This document shows positions 32,947 through 42,347 of a DNA stretch of 63,743 nucleotides, piece after piece. Each line of letters begins with the position of its first letter. Position 1 is the first letter of the stretch. Under the pieces are notes generated by a model that worked only from the letters and a program-made list of their open reading frames with translations, was not told the DNA's origin and searched no databases. The position numbers and the translations under genes were made by a program. The DNA is from Treponema sp. (GTDB lineage Bacteria > Spirochaetota > Spirochaetia > Treponematales > Breznakiellaceae). The stretch is from NCBI GenBank assembly GCA_009782555.1, contig WRIV01000013.1:1-63743 (forward strand), in the 5' to 3' direction.

Positions 32947-35943
32947 TTATTTATTGACTGTTTCAGGAAACAAGATCAACTCTGCCGGTCCCTGGGTAAG
33001 CAGTTCAGCCATTAAGGAACGGATATTCTCTTCTGTTATCGACCGGTAGAGGGCAGGCCGCTGGGCCAGGCGGGATAGGGGTGTCTCGGTGATGACGAAA
33101 AAATTTGCCAAATTCCGGGCGATAAAACTGTTGTTTTCCATGGAACGTTCAAAGGTTTTGACCAGCGCTTCTTTTGACCGGGAAAGGGTTTCTTTGTTTA
33201 CGGCATCGGCGAGGGACATGAGTTGTTCCTTGACTGCCTCCCGGAGTTCTGTTTCTCGTTTGGGATCGCAGACAAAGTACACTTCCAGGGTTAGTTCTCC
33301 CCTGGGTATGGGGGAAAAGGACGCTTTGGCGGATATGGAATAGACCCCGCCCAGTCTTTCCCGGATTTCGTCGGTTAAAACAATACTCAGGTATTCGCTC
33401 AGCACCAGAACCGCTGCATTGTCCTCTTCGGTCCAGGTTTTGGGGGCAAACCATCCCATGTAAACGATGCTTTTTTCTTCTTTTCCCTTGTGGATGATTT
33501 GTTCGGTTTTTTCGGGCCGCCGTACCTGCGGATCGACCCAGTTGTTCCATCGTGGCAGTTCTCCCATTGGGATGGAGGCAAGCCAGGTTTCAGCCAGGTT
33601 CCGGAGTGTCCGGCGATCCCCCAGGCTTCCCGCCAGGACCAGGGTATAGTCCGCAGGATTCAAAGCCAGGGTCAGGAAGGTCAGGGCGGCTTTCTCGTTT
33701 ACATGGTCCAGATCCGCAATTTCCATGGACTTAAACACCGGGTGTTCTCCGAACATCAACCGGGCAAGTTCAATGGAAAAGGTCCTTTCGGGGCTGTCTT
33801 GGCGGAGCCGAGTCCTGTAATAATCCAGCACCAGGGCAAATCCGGCTTGATCGATCCGCGGATGGGTAAAGGATCCGTGGAGCATTTCGAACAGAGAAGG
33901 AAGATCCTTGAGAGATGAAGAACCCTGGAATCCCCGGGTATTGGTACCGGCCCATAACGACAGGGAAACCTGCTTATCAGAAAGAAAGTCCATCAGATCC
34001 GGCCTGGAAAGAAGGCCCAGGCCGGAAGCACCCTGGATCTCCGCCGCCAGCTTTGCAGAGTACAGGGCCTCTTCGGGGGAAAAGCCCAATCCATCCAGCA
34101 GAGTTTCGCCATTTGTGCCGGCGGCACCGGCGCTTGTTGTACCCCCCCGGGCCAGGGCATAGAAATCCAGTTCGTTGTTTTTATTGGCCGTCTCAAAAAG
34201 GATTAGCTGCATACCGTTGGAAAGTTCCCAGATTTCTGCCCCCGACTGATCCTGCCGGACCGAGACAATGGTTCCTTGTTCGGACACTTCGCTGATCTGA
34301 AAAGTATTGACAGATCCGGACAGTCTGCCGGATGCGCCGGGCTTGATATCCATTCCCAGAGGCGGCGTTACAGCGGCGCTGAGGCTTTTTTCTACCATGC
34401 TGGCTATGGCCGGATCGCCGGGAAGGTTTTCCGCCTCTGGGCCGGTAACAATCACCGTTAAATCATCGTCTATGTAGTAGTTTCTAAGGGTGGTATTCAC
34501 CGTTTGAAGTCCTATGGCGGGGAGGAGCCGCCTTATGGCATCCGCTTCCCATTCAATATCCAGGGCAGCTTGTTCCTGGAGGAAATCGGCGGTGAATTCA
34601 TTTATATAGTTCTCCGATTCCCGGCGGTCTTTTTCCATTTCCATCATTTCCAGATCGGAAAGAATGGATGCTTTTGCCCTGTTCAGTTCAACCCAGGTAA
34701 AACCATAACGGAGAAGGCGTTCTTTTTCCATGAGCAGCGCTTCCAGGGTTTCGGCGCTTCGGTCTGCTTTGACGTTAGCGGCCATGACATAGTATCGGGA
34801 GAGTAGGCCGTACCGGGTATTCCATGAGCCCGCCGCCATGTAGGGGGTATTTTCCGATGCGATCCTTTCCCCAAAGCGGAAATCGATCATCGTATTAATT
34901 AGGTAATCGAGGAGTTCTTCCCGGTAATCCTTCAGTGTTCTGGTCGAAGCCAGGGGACAGCGCTTGTAATAAAGGAATACCGTAGAAGTGGATAATTCCC
35001 CGTCGGTTATCACCGCCGTAGTAAGGGCCCCCTTTTTGGGATCCGGCAGTTCATAGCGGGGCCGATTTAGGGGAGTGTCCGGGGCGGGGGCCGTAAAATG
35101 GGCGGCCAAATCTTTTTCCAGGGCTGCCCCGTCAAAATCCCCGACCAGGATCAGCGCCATATTATCCGGCCTATACCAGGATCGGTAAAAGTTTTTTAGT
35201 TTCTCCGCCGGGGCGTTTTGTATTATTTCCGGCAGTCCGATGGGAAGCCGCCCGGCAAAACGGGAACCCCGGAAAATCACCGGCAGCATCTGCCGCCGGA
35301 CCCGTTCCTGGGCACCCAGACGGGTCCGGTATTCTTCTAATATGACAAGCCGTTCCCTGTCCACATCTTCGGGATCAAAGGTAATTGTCCAGGTCCAGTC
35401 GTCCAGGATGGCCAGGGCCTTGACGGGGATTCGCTTTACACCGTCCTCGCCCTCTTCCACCGGAGTTTCAATGCCGTAGACCGTTTCTTCAAAACCGGTA
35501 TAGGCATTCACTTCCGGACCAAAGCGCATTCCCAGGGAACGGAGATAGTTGACCAGCTCCGCTCCGGGAAAGCGGCGGGTACCGTTAAAGGCCATGTGTT
35601 CTACGAAGTGGGCAAGGCCCTGCTCATCATCTTCTTCCAGTATGGACCCTGCATTGACTGCCAGGGTCAGGTAGGCCCGGTCCGCGGGAAGGGAATTTTC
35701 CAGAATATAATACCGCAGGCCGTTGGGCAGGGCTCCCTGCCGCAAAGCAGCTTTGGCCGGAACCGGGTCTTCCGGGGCGCCCAGTCCGCCGTACAGGGCG
35801 TTTTGGGGCAGGGTAAAAAGGGGATCTTTGTCGGCAAAAACCGGGACGGCAAAAACCATGGCAATCAGTGCTGCCAGGGATGCCTTTTGGGCCGTCTTTT
35901 GAACTCCAAAAACAGGGTCAAATAACCATTTGAAAAAATTCAT
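32947..35943 (-). CDS. M16-family zinc protease (PqqL-like, two-half)
   Basis: This 998-residue exported protease has an N-terminal signal (KASLAALIAMVFAVPVFA, cleavage near residue 37). The zinc motif is HFVEH (112-116), the inverted HxxEH of the insulinase family; a downstream Glu in the ETVYGIE region would be the third ligand. A second, inactive half contains RPEKTEQIIHKGKEEKSIVYM and RLGGVYSISAKASFSPIPRGE, as expected for the clamshell structure. PqqL and similar zinc proteases of this length degrade peptides in the periplasm. It diverges from the DHH gene over a 57-base AT-rich spacer and heads the minus-strand block. Confidence 0.9.
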   Translation of the reverse strand: MNFFKWLFDPVFGVQKTAQKASLAALIAMVFAVPVFADKDPLFTLPQNALYGGLGAPEDPVPAKAALRQGALPNGLRYYILENSLPADRAYLTLAVNAGSILEEDDEQGLAHFVEHMAFNGTRRFPGAELVNYLRSLGMRFGPEVNAYTGFEETVYGIETPVEEGEDGVKRIPVKALAILDDWTWTITFDPEDVDRERLVILEEYRTRLGAQERVRRQMLPVIFRGSRFAGRLPIGLPEIIQNAPAEKLKNFYRSWYRPDNMALILVGDFDGAALEKDLAAHFTAPAPDTPLNRPRYELPDPKKGALTTAVITDGELSTSTVFLYYKRCPLASTRTLKDYREELLDYLINTMIDFRFGERIASENTPYMAAGSWNTRYGLLSRYYVMAANVKADRSAETLEALLMEKERLLRYGFTWVELNRAKASILSDLEMMEMEKDRRESENYINEFTADFLQEQAALDIEWEADAIRRLLPAIGLQTVNTTLRNYYIDDDLTVIVTGPEAENLPGDPAIASMVEKSLSAAVTPPLGMDIKPGASGRLSGSVNTFQISEVSEQGTIVSVRQDQSGAEIWELSNGMQLILFETANKNNELDFYALARGGTTSAGAAGTNGETLLDGLGFSPEEALYSAKLAAEIQGASGLGLLSRPDLMDFLSDKQVSLSLWAGTNTRGFQGSSSLKDLPSLFEMLHGSFTHPRIDQAGFALVLDYYRTRLRQDSPERTFSIELARLMFGEHPVFKSMEIADLDHVNEKAALTFLTLALNPADYTLVLAGSLGDRRTLRNLAETWLASIPMGELPRWNNWVDPQVRRPEKTEQIIHKGKEEKSIVYMGWFAPKTWTEEDNAAVLVLSEYLSIVLTDEIRERLGGVYSISAKASFSPIPRGELTLEVYFVCDPKRETELREAVKEQLMSLADAVNKETLSRSKEALVKTFERSMENNSFIARNLANFFVITETPLSRLAQRPALYRSITEENIRSLMAELLTQGPAELILFPETVNK

Positions 35944-36000
35944 ATTAATAAATATACTATAAAATCCATTTTGTGATATATTGATAAATTGGAGGCAGGA

Positions 36001-36906
36001 ATGCGACTTTTAACCCGGTCCGATTTTGACGGCCTTGCTTGTGGGGCCCTGCTGGAATACCTGGGAATCGTAGACGAATACAAATTTGTTCATCCAAAAG
36101 ATATTCAGGATGGGCTGATAGAGGCTGGCCCCAACGATATATTGGCAAATATCCCCTATGTTAAGGGTTGTAAATTGTGGTTCGACCACCATTACAGCGA
36201 ATCCGAAAGGCTTGGCCCGGAAGTGTATTTTGAAGGGGTTTCCAAGTTTGCTCCCAGCTGTGCCAGGGTAATTTATGACTATTATGACGGAGAGAACAAG
36301 CTCAGCCGTTTTGACGAAATGCTTAAATATGTGGACAAGGTCGATTCGGGGGATCTAACAATAGAAGAAATTCGCCATCCCGCAGGCTGGATACTTTTGG
36401 GTTTCATCATGGACCCCAGGACCGGTCTGGGCCGGTTTCGGGATTTTTCGATCAGTAATTATGAACTGATGGAAATCCTGGCCAAGACCTGTGTCGATAA
36501 GCCTATAGATGAAATTCTAGCCATGAATGATGTAAAAGAGCGGATTGAGGTATACCAGCAGCAGTCCGAGGCTTTTGAAAAGATGATAAAAAAACACGCC
36601 AGAACCGAGGGTAACGCCATTGTGCTGGATCTGCGGGGGGTGGAGATGATTAATGCGGGGAACCGTTTCATGATTTATTCCATTTTTCCCGATCAGAATA
36701 TTTCCATCTGGATCATCGACGGAAAAAATAAACAAAATGTGGCCATCACCGTTGGATACAGCATTTTTAACCGTACCGCCACAATTAATGTGGGGAAACT
36801 GCTCCTGAGTTACGGCGGCGGCGGCCATACCCAGGTAGGTACATGCCAGGCTGATTATGCCGATGCCGACCGGGTCATCGGGGAAATTCTCGAAGCGGTA
36901 AAATAG
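36001..36906 (+). CDS. DHH/DHHA1-family phosphoesterase
   Basis: This 301-residue protein begins MRLLTRSDFDGLACGALL, the DHH-family motif I with Asp8 and Asp10. WFDHHYSES is the DHH signature, and LLSYGGGGHTQVGTCQ is the DHHA1 substrate-binding motif. RYVDKVDSG-like text (LKYVDKVDSGDL) holds the motif IV Asp. Members include exopolyphosphatase, oligo-RNase NrnA and c-di-AMP hydrolases; the sequence alone does not choose among them. GGAGG at 35991-35995 fixes the start at ATG 36001 rather than the TTG at 35989. A separate ribosome site and 80-base gap separate it from the next gene. Confidence 0.88.
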   Translation: MRLLTRSDFDGLACGALLEYLGIVDEYKFVHPKDIQDGLIEAGPNDILANIPYVKGCKLWFDHHYSESERLGPEVYFEGVSKFAPSCARVIYDYYDGENKLSRFDEMLKYVDKVDSGDLTIEEIRHPAGWILLGFIMDPRTGLGRFRDFSISNYELMEILAKTCVDKPIDEILAMNDVKERIEVYQQQSEAFEKMIKKHARTEGNAIVLDLRGVEMINAGNRFMIYSIFPDQNISIWIIDGKNKQNVAITVGYSIFNRTATINVGKLLLSYGGGGHTQVGTCQADYADADRVIGEILEAVK

Positions 36907-36986
36907 CCGTATCTATTTCAAATTTAAGAAAACTGTTTCTCCAAAAAGTCATTTTGTGGTATGCTTTTGTATTGGCGGAGGTATCC

Positions 36987-38396
36987 ATGGAAATGAATTT
37001 TTATTCCCTCGGCGCGGCGGAGGAAGTTACCGGATCAAAGCATGTGCTGGAGGTAAACGGCAAAAGTTATCTCATTGACTGCGGCGCCTTTCAGGGTTCC
37101 CGGGCGGAGGCGGACCGGAAAAACAGGGACTTTGGGGTGGATCCGGACCGCATTGACGGGGTAATCCTGACCCACGGCCACTTTGATCACTGCGGTTTGC
37201 TGCCCCTCCTTTCCAAAAAAGGTTACCGGGGGAACATCTACGCCACCCCCGCCACCAGGGACATTTCCAGCCTAGTGATGATGGATTCCGCCCATATCCA
37301 GGCCCACGACGCGGAATACCTTCGAAAACAGGCCAAAAAAAAGGGAGAAAAGTTTGACTGGGCTCCTCTCTATGACGAAAAGGATGCGATTACCGCCACT
37401 GGCCAGATCATGGGTGTTTCCTACCGCCGCCCCTTTTACATGGGAGACGGAATACAATGTGAATTTTTTGATGCCGGGCATATTCTCGGTTCTGCCTTGG
37501 CCTATATGACCATAAAAAAAGACGGGCAAGAACGGGCATTATTATTTTCCGGCGATCTGGGCCGCAAGGGGAAACCCATAATCCGGGACCCGGAGCATCC
37601 CCCAGCCCCGGATTACCTGGTGTTGGAAAGCACCTACGGAGATCGGCGGCACGACAAAGCCGATGATGCCATGAAAAAACTCGCCGAGATCGCCAACCGT
37701 GCGGCGGATAGCGGGGGAAAGATCATCATCCCCTCCTTTGCCATAGAACGAACCCAGGAACTGGTATACTATTTCCATCTTCTGGTGGACGATGGGGAAA
37801 TTCCGGAAATTCCCATTTTTGTGGATTCCCCCATGGCCACCAATGCAACGACGATTTTTCAGGTTCACCCCGAATGTTACGATGATGAAATTCACGAAGC
37901 CTTTATCAAACATCACAAAAACCCCTTTGGTTTTAGCAGTCTCCACTTTACCACCAGCGTGGACGAATCTAAGGCGCTGAACAAACTAAGGGGAGCGGCG
38001 ATCATAATCAGCGCCGATGGAATGTGCGAGGCGGGAAGGGTTCAGCACCACCTGATCAACAGTATTGGCGATCCCAATACCACCATCCTGCTGGTTGGCT
38101 TTATGGCGGATAACACCCTGGGGCGGCGGCTGCAGAACCGGGAAGAAGAAGTTAAGATCCACGGCATGTGGTTTAAACGAAAAGCCCGGGTAGAGAACAT
38201 CAACGCATTCAGCGCTCATGCGGATTATGAAGAAGCAGGCCAGTGGCTTGATTCATTGGACTCCAGCCGGTTAAAGAAAATCTTTATCGTCCACGGCGAA
38301 CCGAAGGCCCAGGCAGCGTTTAAGAAATATCTGGAAGGTAAAACCGATGCCGAACCAGTAATCGTAAAATACGGGGAAACCTACGATCTGGAATAG
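36987..38396 (+). CDS. MBL-fold beta-CASP ribonuclease-like protein
   Basis: The 469-residue protein is a metallo-beta-lactamase/beta-CASP nuclease of the CPSF/YsH1 type found in bacteria. LTHGHFDHCG is the HxHxDH zinc motif. IIPSFAIERTQEL and VDSPMATNAT are beta-CASP phrases, IISADGMCEAGR follows, and AFSAHADYEE and FIVHGEPKAQ supply the last histidines. LLFSGDLGRKGKPIIRDP gives the bridging Asp. RNA is the usual substrate (inference). GGAGG at 36977-36981 points to ATG 36987, so the product starts MEMNFYSLGAAEEVTGS, the normal start of the family. It ends at a bidirectional terminator. Confidence 0.92.
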   Translation: MEMNFYSLGAAEEVTGSKHVLEVNGKSYLIDCGAFQGSRAEADRKNRDFGVDPDRIDGVILTHGHFDHCGLLPLLSKKGYRGNIYATPATRDISSLVMMDSAHIQAHDAEYLRKQAKKKGEKFDWAPLYDEKDAITATGQIMGVSYRRPFYMGDGIQCEFFDAGHILGSALAYMTIKKDGQERALLFSGDLGRKGKPIIRDPEHPPAPDYLVLESTYGDRRHDKADDAMKKLAEIANRAADSGGKIIIPSFAIERTQELVYYFHLLVDDGEIPEIPIFVDSPMATNATTIFQVHPECYDDEIHEAFIKHHKNPFGFSSLHFTTSVDESKALNKLRGAAIIISADGMCEAGRVQHHLINSIGDPNTTILLVGFMADNTLGRRLQNREEEVKIHGMWFKRKARVENINAFSAHADYEEAGQWLDSLDSSRLKKIFIVHGEPKAQAAFKKYLEGKTDAEPVIVKYGETYDLE

Positions 38397-38467
38397 TAAT
38401 ATTTATGCCGCAGAAAATGCCTGACTTGTGAGTGACAAACAGTGTTCTCGAATAAAAGTCCAGTGAT

Positions 38468-38496
38468 AAAAAAGGGGCCATGGAGCCCCTTTTTTT
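38468..38496. terminator. Bidirectional intrinsic terminator
   Basis: AAAAAAGGGGC (38468-38478) pairs with GCCCCTTTTTTT (38485-38496) around a 6-base loop. Flanked by A on one side and T on the other, it serves both the beta-CASP gene from the left and the convergent exported-protein gene, whose stop codon it abuts. Confidence 0.85.
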
Positions 38497-38947
38497 AACG
38501 GACCCTGACTCGCCATGGAGTGCCGCGGTTTCCGTAGGGTGCCCCGCAGCATGGAGTGCCGCGCCCCCGGCCGGTGAAATTCCGGGGTTTGTTTTCCGGG
38601 GAACCTTGCCGTGGAGCATTGGCGGCGGTCCTGTTCGCAGGACCTAGATCGTAGGATTTGCCTGCCACAGTTAGTTTGGAGGCCAGCAATACTTTGGCAT
38701 CTCCCCTGGGGATATTCCGGATATGTCCTTCCAGGCTGACCTGGGCGCCTTCTTTAACGGCATCCACAAAACCGATAAGCCGCTGAATCCCCATGACATA
38801 ATACACATCATCTCCGGATTTAACTGTGATGCGGCCATTGGTCAGGCCAAGGTTTCCGGTAACCGTTACCGTTTCGGGTTTTTCCCTCTGGGCAAAGACT
38901 GTTAGAGCCATCAGGGCTAGAACAAAAACAAATGCTGTTTTCTTCAT
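38495..38947 (-). CDS. Small exported protein with OB-like domain and Gly/Pro/Arg tail
   Basis: The mature start is ATG 38947, preceded by GAGGAG; the 150-residue product opens MKKTAFVFVLALMALTVFAQ, a clear signal peptide. Residues 25 to about 110 look like a small beta-barrel (VTVTGNLGLTNGRITVKSGD, GFVDAVKEGAQVSLEGHI, DAKVLLASKLTVAGKSY), reminiscent of OB-type secreted domains in spirochaetes. The tail is Arg, Gly and Pro-rich (NFTGRGRGTPCCGAPYGNR then GTPWRVRVR), and its DNA holds two copies of CATGGAGTGCCGCG 36 bases apart. Function unknown. It ends on the shared terminator and diverges from ileS. Confidence 0.7.
   Translation of the reverse strand: MKKTAFVFVLALMALTVFAQREKPETVTVTGNLGLTNGRITVKSGDDVYYVMGIQRLIGFVDAVKEGAQVSLEGHIRNIPRGDAKVLLASKLTVAGKSYDLGPANRTAANAPRQGSPENKPRNFTGRGRGTPCCGAPYGNRGTPWRVRVR
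38514..38563. repeat. 14-bp direct repeat in the tail of the exported-protein gene
   Basis: CATGGAGTGCCGCG occurs at 38514-38527 and again at 38550-38563, so the spacing between starts is 36 bases (12 codons). A weaker third likeness (CCGTGGAGCATTGG) follows further right. It codes for the Gly-Thr-Pro tail repeats. Confidence 0.7.
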
Positions 38948-39083
38948 CGTATGCTCCTCATATATAGTTACTTTAATAACAAAGTATTTTCGATTTGGTA
39001 ACAAACGGCAAATTGGGTTTTTGTGATATATGCAAATGTTCACCGGCTGGAAAAATAGTCCTTCACTGTGATACACTAATCAT

Positions 39084-42000
39084 ATGTACAATCCGGTGGA
39101 TCCAAAGGTTTCATTTCCCAAACTGGAAGAGGAGATCCTTGCCTTTTGGGAAGAAGAAAAAATTTTTCAGCAATCCGTGTCCCGGCGGGAAGGAAATCCG
39201 GATTTTGTTTTTTACGACGGTCCCCCTTTTGCAACGGGACTGCCCCATTTCGGACACTTTGTTCCCTCTACCATAAAAGACATTATTCCCCGCTACAAAA
39301 CCATGAAGGGTTTTCATGTAGAGCGCCGTTTCGGCTGGGATTGCCACGGCCTTCCGGTGGAAACCCTCATCGAAAAAGAATTGGGGCTTGATTCCAAATC
39401 CGATATAGAGCGTTATGGCGTGGCGAAGTTTAACGAAGCCTGCCGCGCTTCGGTGCTGCGTTATGTCAAAGAATGGCGGACGGTGATTACCCGGCTGGGT
39501 CGCTGGGTGGATTTTGACAACGACTACAAAACCATGGAAGCGCCGTACATGGAGACGATCTGGCATGTGCTTGCTTCCCTTTGGGAAAAAGACCTCCTCT
39601 ACGAAGGCCACTACATCCTGCCCTATTGTCCCCGATGCGCCACGGTGCTTTCCAACCATGAACTCAATCTAGGCGGTTATAAGGATGTCCACGATCCGGC
39701 CATTACGGTGCGCTTCAGAATTACCGGTGCTGTTCCCGGCAGTTCCGCTGCCCGGAATGTGGAGGCCGCCGATCTGGCCCAGGGAGCGGGGGGAGCGGCC
39801 TACCTGCTGGCCTGGACCACCACTCCCTGGACACTGCCTTCCAACCTGGCGCTGGTTTTGGGACCGGACATCAGCTATGTGATGATCCAGGATGGAGCGG
39901 ACCGCTATATCCTGGCCGAATCAAGGCTCAACGGGTACTACAATAGCGAAACTGGTTACCGGATTATTTGGCACAAAAAGGGAGAGGAGCTTTTAGGCAT
40001 TAATTACGAACCTCTCTTTCCCTATTTTGCTTATGCCGCAGAAAACGGCGCCTTCCGGACTTATCCAGGAGATTATGTTACCACCGAAGACGGTACGGGA
40101 ATTGTTCATACCGCTCCGGGCTTTGGTGAAGACGACGAGAGGGTTCTAAGAGGAACAGGAATACCGATGGTCTGCCCCGTCGATGCGGAGTGCCGTTTTA
40201 CCGGAGAAGTAGCTGATTACCAGGGACTTTTTGTCAAAGATGCGGATAGGGGGATCATAGAACGCCTTAAAACGGAAGGAAAACTGGTTAAGCGGGATCA
40301 GATCCTCCATGCCTATCCCCATTGCTGGCGCTGCGGCAGTCCTCTTGTATACCGGGCCGTGGTTTCCTGGTTTGTCAGTGTAGAAAAGATCAAAGCCGCA
40401 ATGTTAAAGGCAAACAGCGAAATTCACTGGGTGCCGGAACACATCAAGGGGGGGCGTTTTGGCAAATGGCTGGAAGGTGCCCGGGACTGGGCGATCAGCC
40501 GTAACCGTTACTGGGGAAATCCCCTGCCCATCTGGCGCTGCGATGACTGCGGCAAAACCATCTGTATCGGCAGCAGGGAAGAATTAAAGGCGCTTTCGGG
40601 GAAAACCCCCGAAGACCTCCACAAGCATTTTGTTGACGAAATTACCATACCCTGTGTCAAATCACCGGACAATCGGGAAGGCGTCGAAAAAGCCGTCCCC
40701 TGCAGGGGTATCATGAAACGCATTCCGGAAGTGCTTGACTGTTGGTTTGAATCGGGAGCCATGCCCTATGGCCAGAATCACTATCCCTTTGAAAACAAAC
40801 AATTTTTTGAAGACCACTTCCCCGCTGATTTTATCAGCGAAGGTCTTGATCAAACCAGGGGCTGGTTTTATACCCTCCATGTTTTAGCGGCGGCTCTTTT
40901 TAAAAGGCCGGCCTTCAACAACTGCATTGTCTCCGGCCTGGTGCTGGCATCGGACGGCAAGAAGATGAGCAAGAGCCTGAAAAACTATACCGATCCCATG
41001 GAAGTGGTAAACAGTTTTGGCGCCGATGCCCTGCGGCTCTTCTTGATCCATTCGGCGGTGGTTAAGGCGGAGGATCTGCGTTACAGCGACGAAGGGGTCC
41101 GGGAAGTGATGAAGAGCATCATCATTCCCCTGTGGAGCGCCTACAGTTTTCTTGTTACCTACGCCAACATAGACAAAGTGGAAATACAGGGCGCGCCGGA
41201 CTCGCCCTCTAATCCTCTGGACCGGTGGATTCTTTCTGAGGCGGAAAACCTGAAGGAAAAAACCGGAGAAGCCCTGGAAGCTTACGATCTTTCCAGGGCG
41301 GTAAATCCTATCCTGGAATTTATTGACAAGCTAAACAACTGGTACATCCGCCGTTCCCGCCGCCGGTTTTGGAAAAGCACAGCCGCCGAAGATTCCAGCA
41401 GTAATACCGGCGGCATTGTTATTGACAATGACAAGGCCGATGCCTATGGCTCGCTTTTTGAGGCGTTAAAAACGCTGATTACAGCGGCAGCTCCCTTTAT
41501 GCCCTTTACCACCGACGCGATCTGGCAAAATTTACGGCTGGAGAGCGATCCCCCGTCGGTTCATTTAGCCGATTATCCGGAACCCAGGGAAAACCGGCGG
41601 GACAGAAATCTGGAATTTAAAATGGCGGCGGTGCTGCATGCAGTGTCCATGGGCCGGGCCCTCCGATCCCAGTACAGCCTCAAGATCCGCCAGCCCCTAA
41701 AAACGGTGGAACTGGTTACCCGGAATCCGGAAGAAAAAAAAGCGCTCCTGGAAATGGAAGACAGCATTCGGGAAGAGTTGAATGTAAAAAATGTGGTGTT
41801 CCGGGAGAACGAAGAAGACCTGGTTGAATACGAGGCCAAAGCTAATTTTCGGGTTCTGGGGAAGGAATTGGGAAAAGACATGAAAGCCGCAGCGGAGAGG
41901 ATCGCCGCCTTAAACCAGACTGAGATTCAAGGCCTCTTGGAAGGTGCAGCCCTTTCTATTGATTTGGATACGGGCCGTTCCGTAGAGATCACTTCGGACA

Positions 42001-42347
42001 AACTGGACATACGCCGCATCGAAAAAGCAAAGCTCCGGGTTTTGAACGAAGGAACACTGACGGTGGCCCTTGATACGGAAATAACCGAAGAACTTTCCCA
42101 GGAAGGAGATGTACGGGATCTTGTCCGGGGCGTGCAAAATGCCCGGAAAGAAGCGGGCCTGGAAGTGACGGACCGGATCGTCCTGTGCATCTTCGGTTCA
42201 TCCCGGCTCAGGCAGGCATGGGAAGCATTTGCCGATTATGTGGCCGACGAAACTCTGGCGTCCGCTGTAGAATGGGGCGAAACGAAAAATATGATTCAGT
42301 TTGATTCGGGAGAAACAACGTGGTTTATCAAAATTACCAAAGCTTGA
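39084..42347 (+). CDS. ileS: Isoleucyl-tRNA synthetase
   Basis: The 1087-residue class I synthetase charges tRNA-Ile. The HIGH-type motif is HFGH (55-58) and KMSKS is at 627-631. Editing-domain phrases such as TTPWTLPSNLALVLGP are present. The zinc-type cysteines near CWRCGSP and CDDCGKT are visible. The length and the C-terminal extension (after NWYIRRSRRRFW) fit the longer, eukaryote-like type, which spirochaetes carry and which is associated with pseudomonic-acid resistance in other bacteria (known for the type; not shown here). It starts with ATG 39084 after an extended -10 like TGATACACT. Its 3' end overlaps the lipoprotein gene by 28 bases. Confidence 0.97.
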   Translation: MYNPVDPKVSFPKLEEEILAFWEEEKIFQQSVSRREGNPDFVFYDGPPFATGLPHFGHFVPSTIKDIIPRYKTMKGFHVERRFGWDCHGLPVETLIEKELGLDSKSDIERYGVAKFNEACRASVLRYVKEWRTVITRLGRWVDFDNDYKTMEAPYMETIWHVLASLWEKDLLYEGHYILPYCPRCATVLSNHELNLGGYKDVHDPAITVRFRITGAVPGSSAARNVEAADLAQGAGGAAYLLAWTTTPWTLPSNLALVLGPDISYVMIQDGADRYILAESRLNGYYNSETGYRIIWHKKGEELLGINYEPLFPYFAYAAENGAFRTYPGDYVTTEDGTGIVHTAPGFGEDDERVLRGTGIPMVCPVDAECRFTGEVADYQGLFVKDADRGIIERLKTEGKLVKRDQILHAYPHCWRCGSPLVYRAVVSWFVSVEKIKAAMLKANSEIHWVPEHIKGGRFGKWLEGARDWAISRNRYWGNPLPIWRCDDCGKTICIGSREELKALSGKTPEDLHKHFVDEITIPCVKSPDNREGVEKAVPCRGIMKRIPEVLDCWFESGAMPYGQNHYPFENKQFFEDHFPADFISEGLDQTRGWFYTLHVLAAALFKRPAFNNCIVSGLVLASDGKKMSKSLKNYTDPMEVVNSFGADALRLFLIHSAVVKAEDLRYSDEGVREVMKSIIIPLWSAYSFLVTYANIDKVEIQGAPDSPSNPLDRWILSEAENLKEKTGEALEAYDLSRAVNPILEFIDKLNNWYIRRSRRRFWKSTAAEDSSSNTGGIVIDNDKADAYGSLFEALKTLITAAAPFMPFTTDAIWQNLRLESDPPSVHLADYPEPRENRRDRNLEFKMAAVLHAVSMGRALRSQYSLKIRQPLKTVELVTRNPEEKKALLEMEDSIREELNVKNVVFRENEEDLVEYEAKANFRVLGKELGKDMKAAAERIAALNQTEIQGLLEGAALSIDLDTGRSVEITSDKLDIRRIEKAKLRVLNEGTLTVALDTEITEELSQEGDVRDLVRGVQNARKEAGLEVTDRIVLCIFGSSRLRQAWEAFADYVADETLASAVEWGETKNMIQFDSGETTWFIKITKA

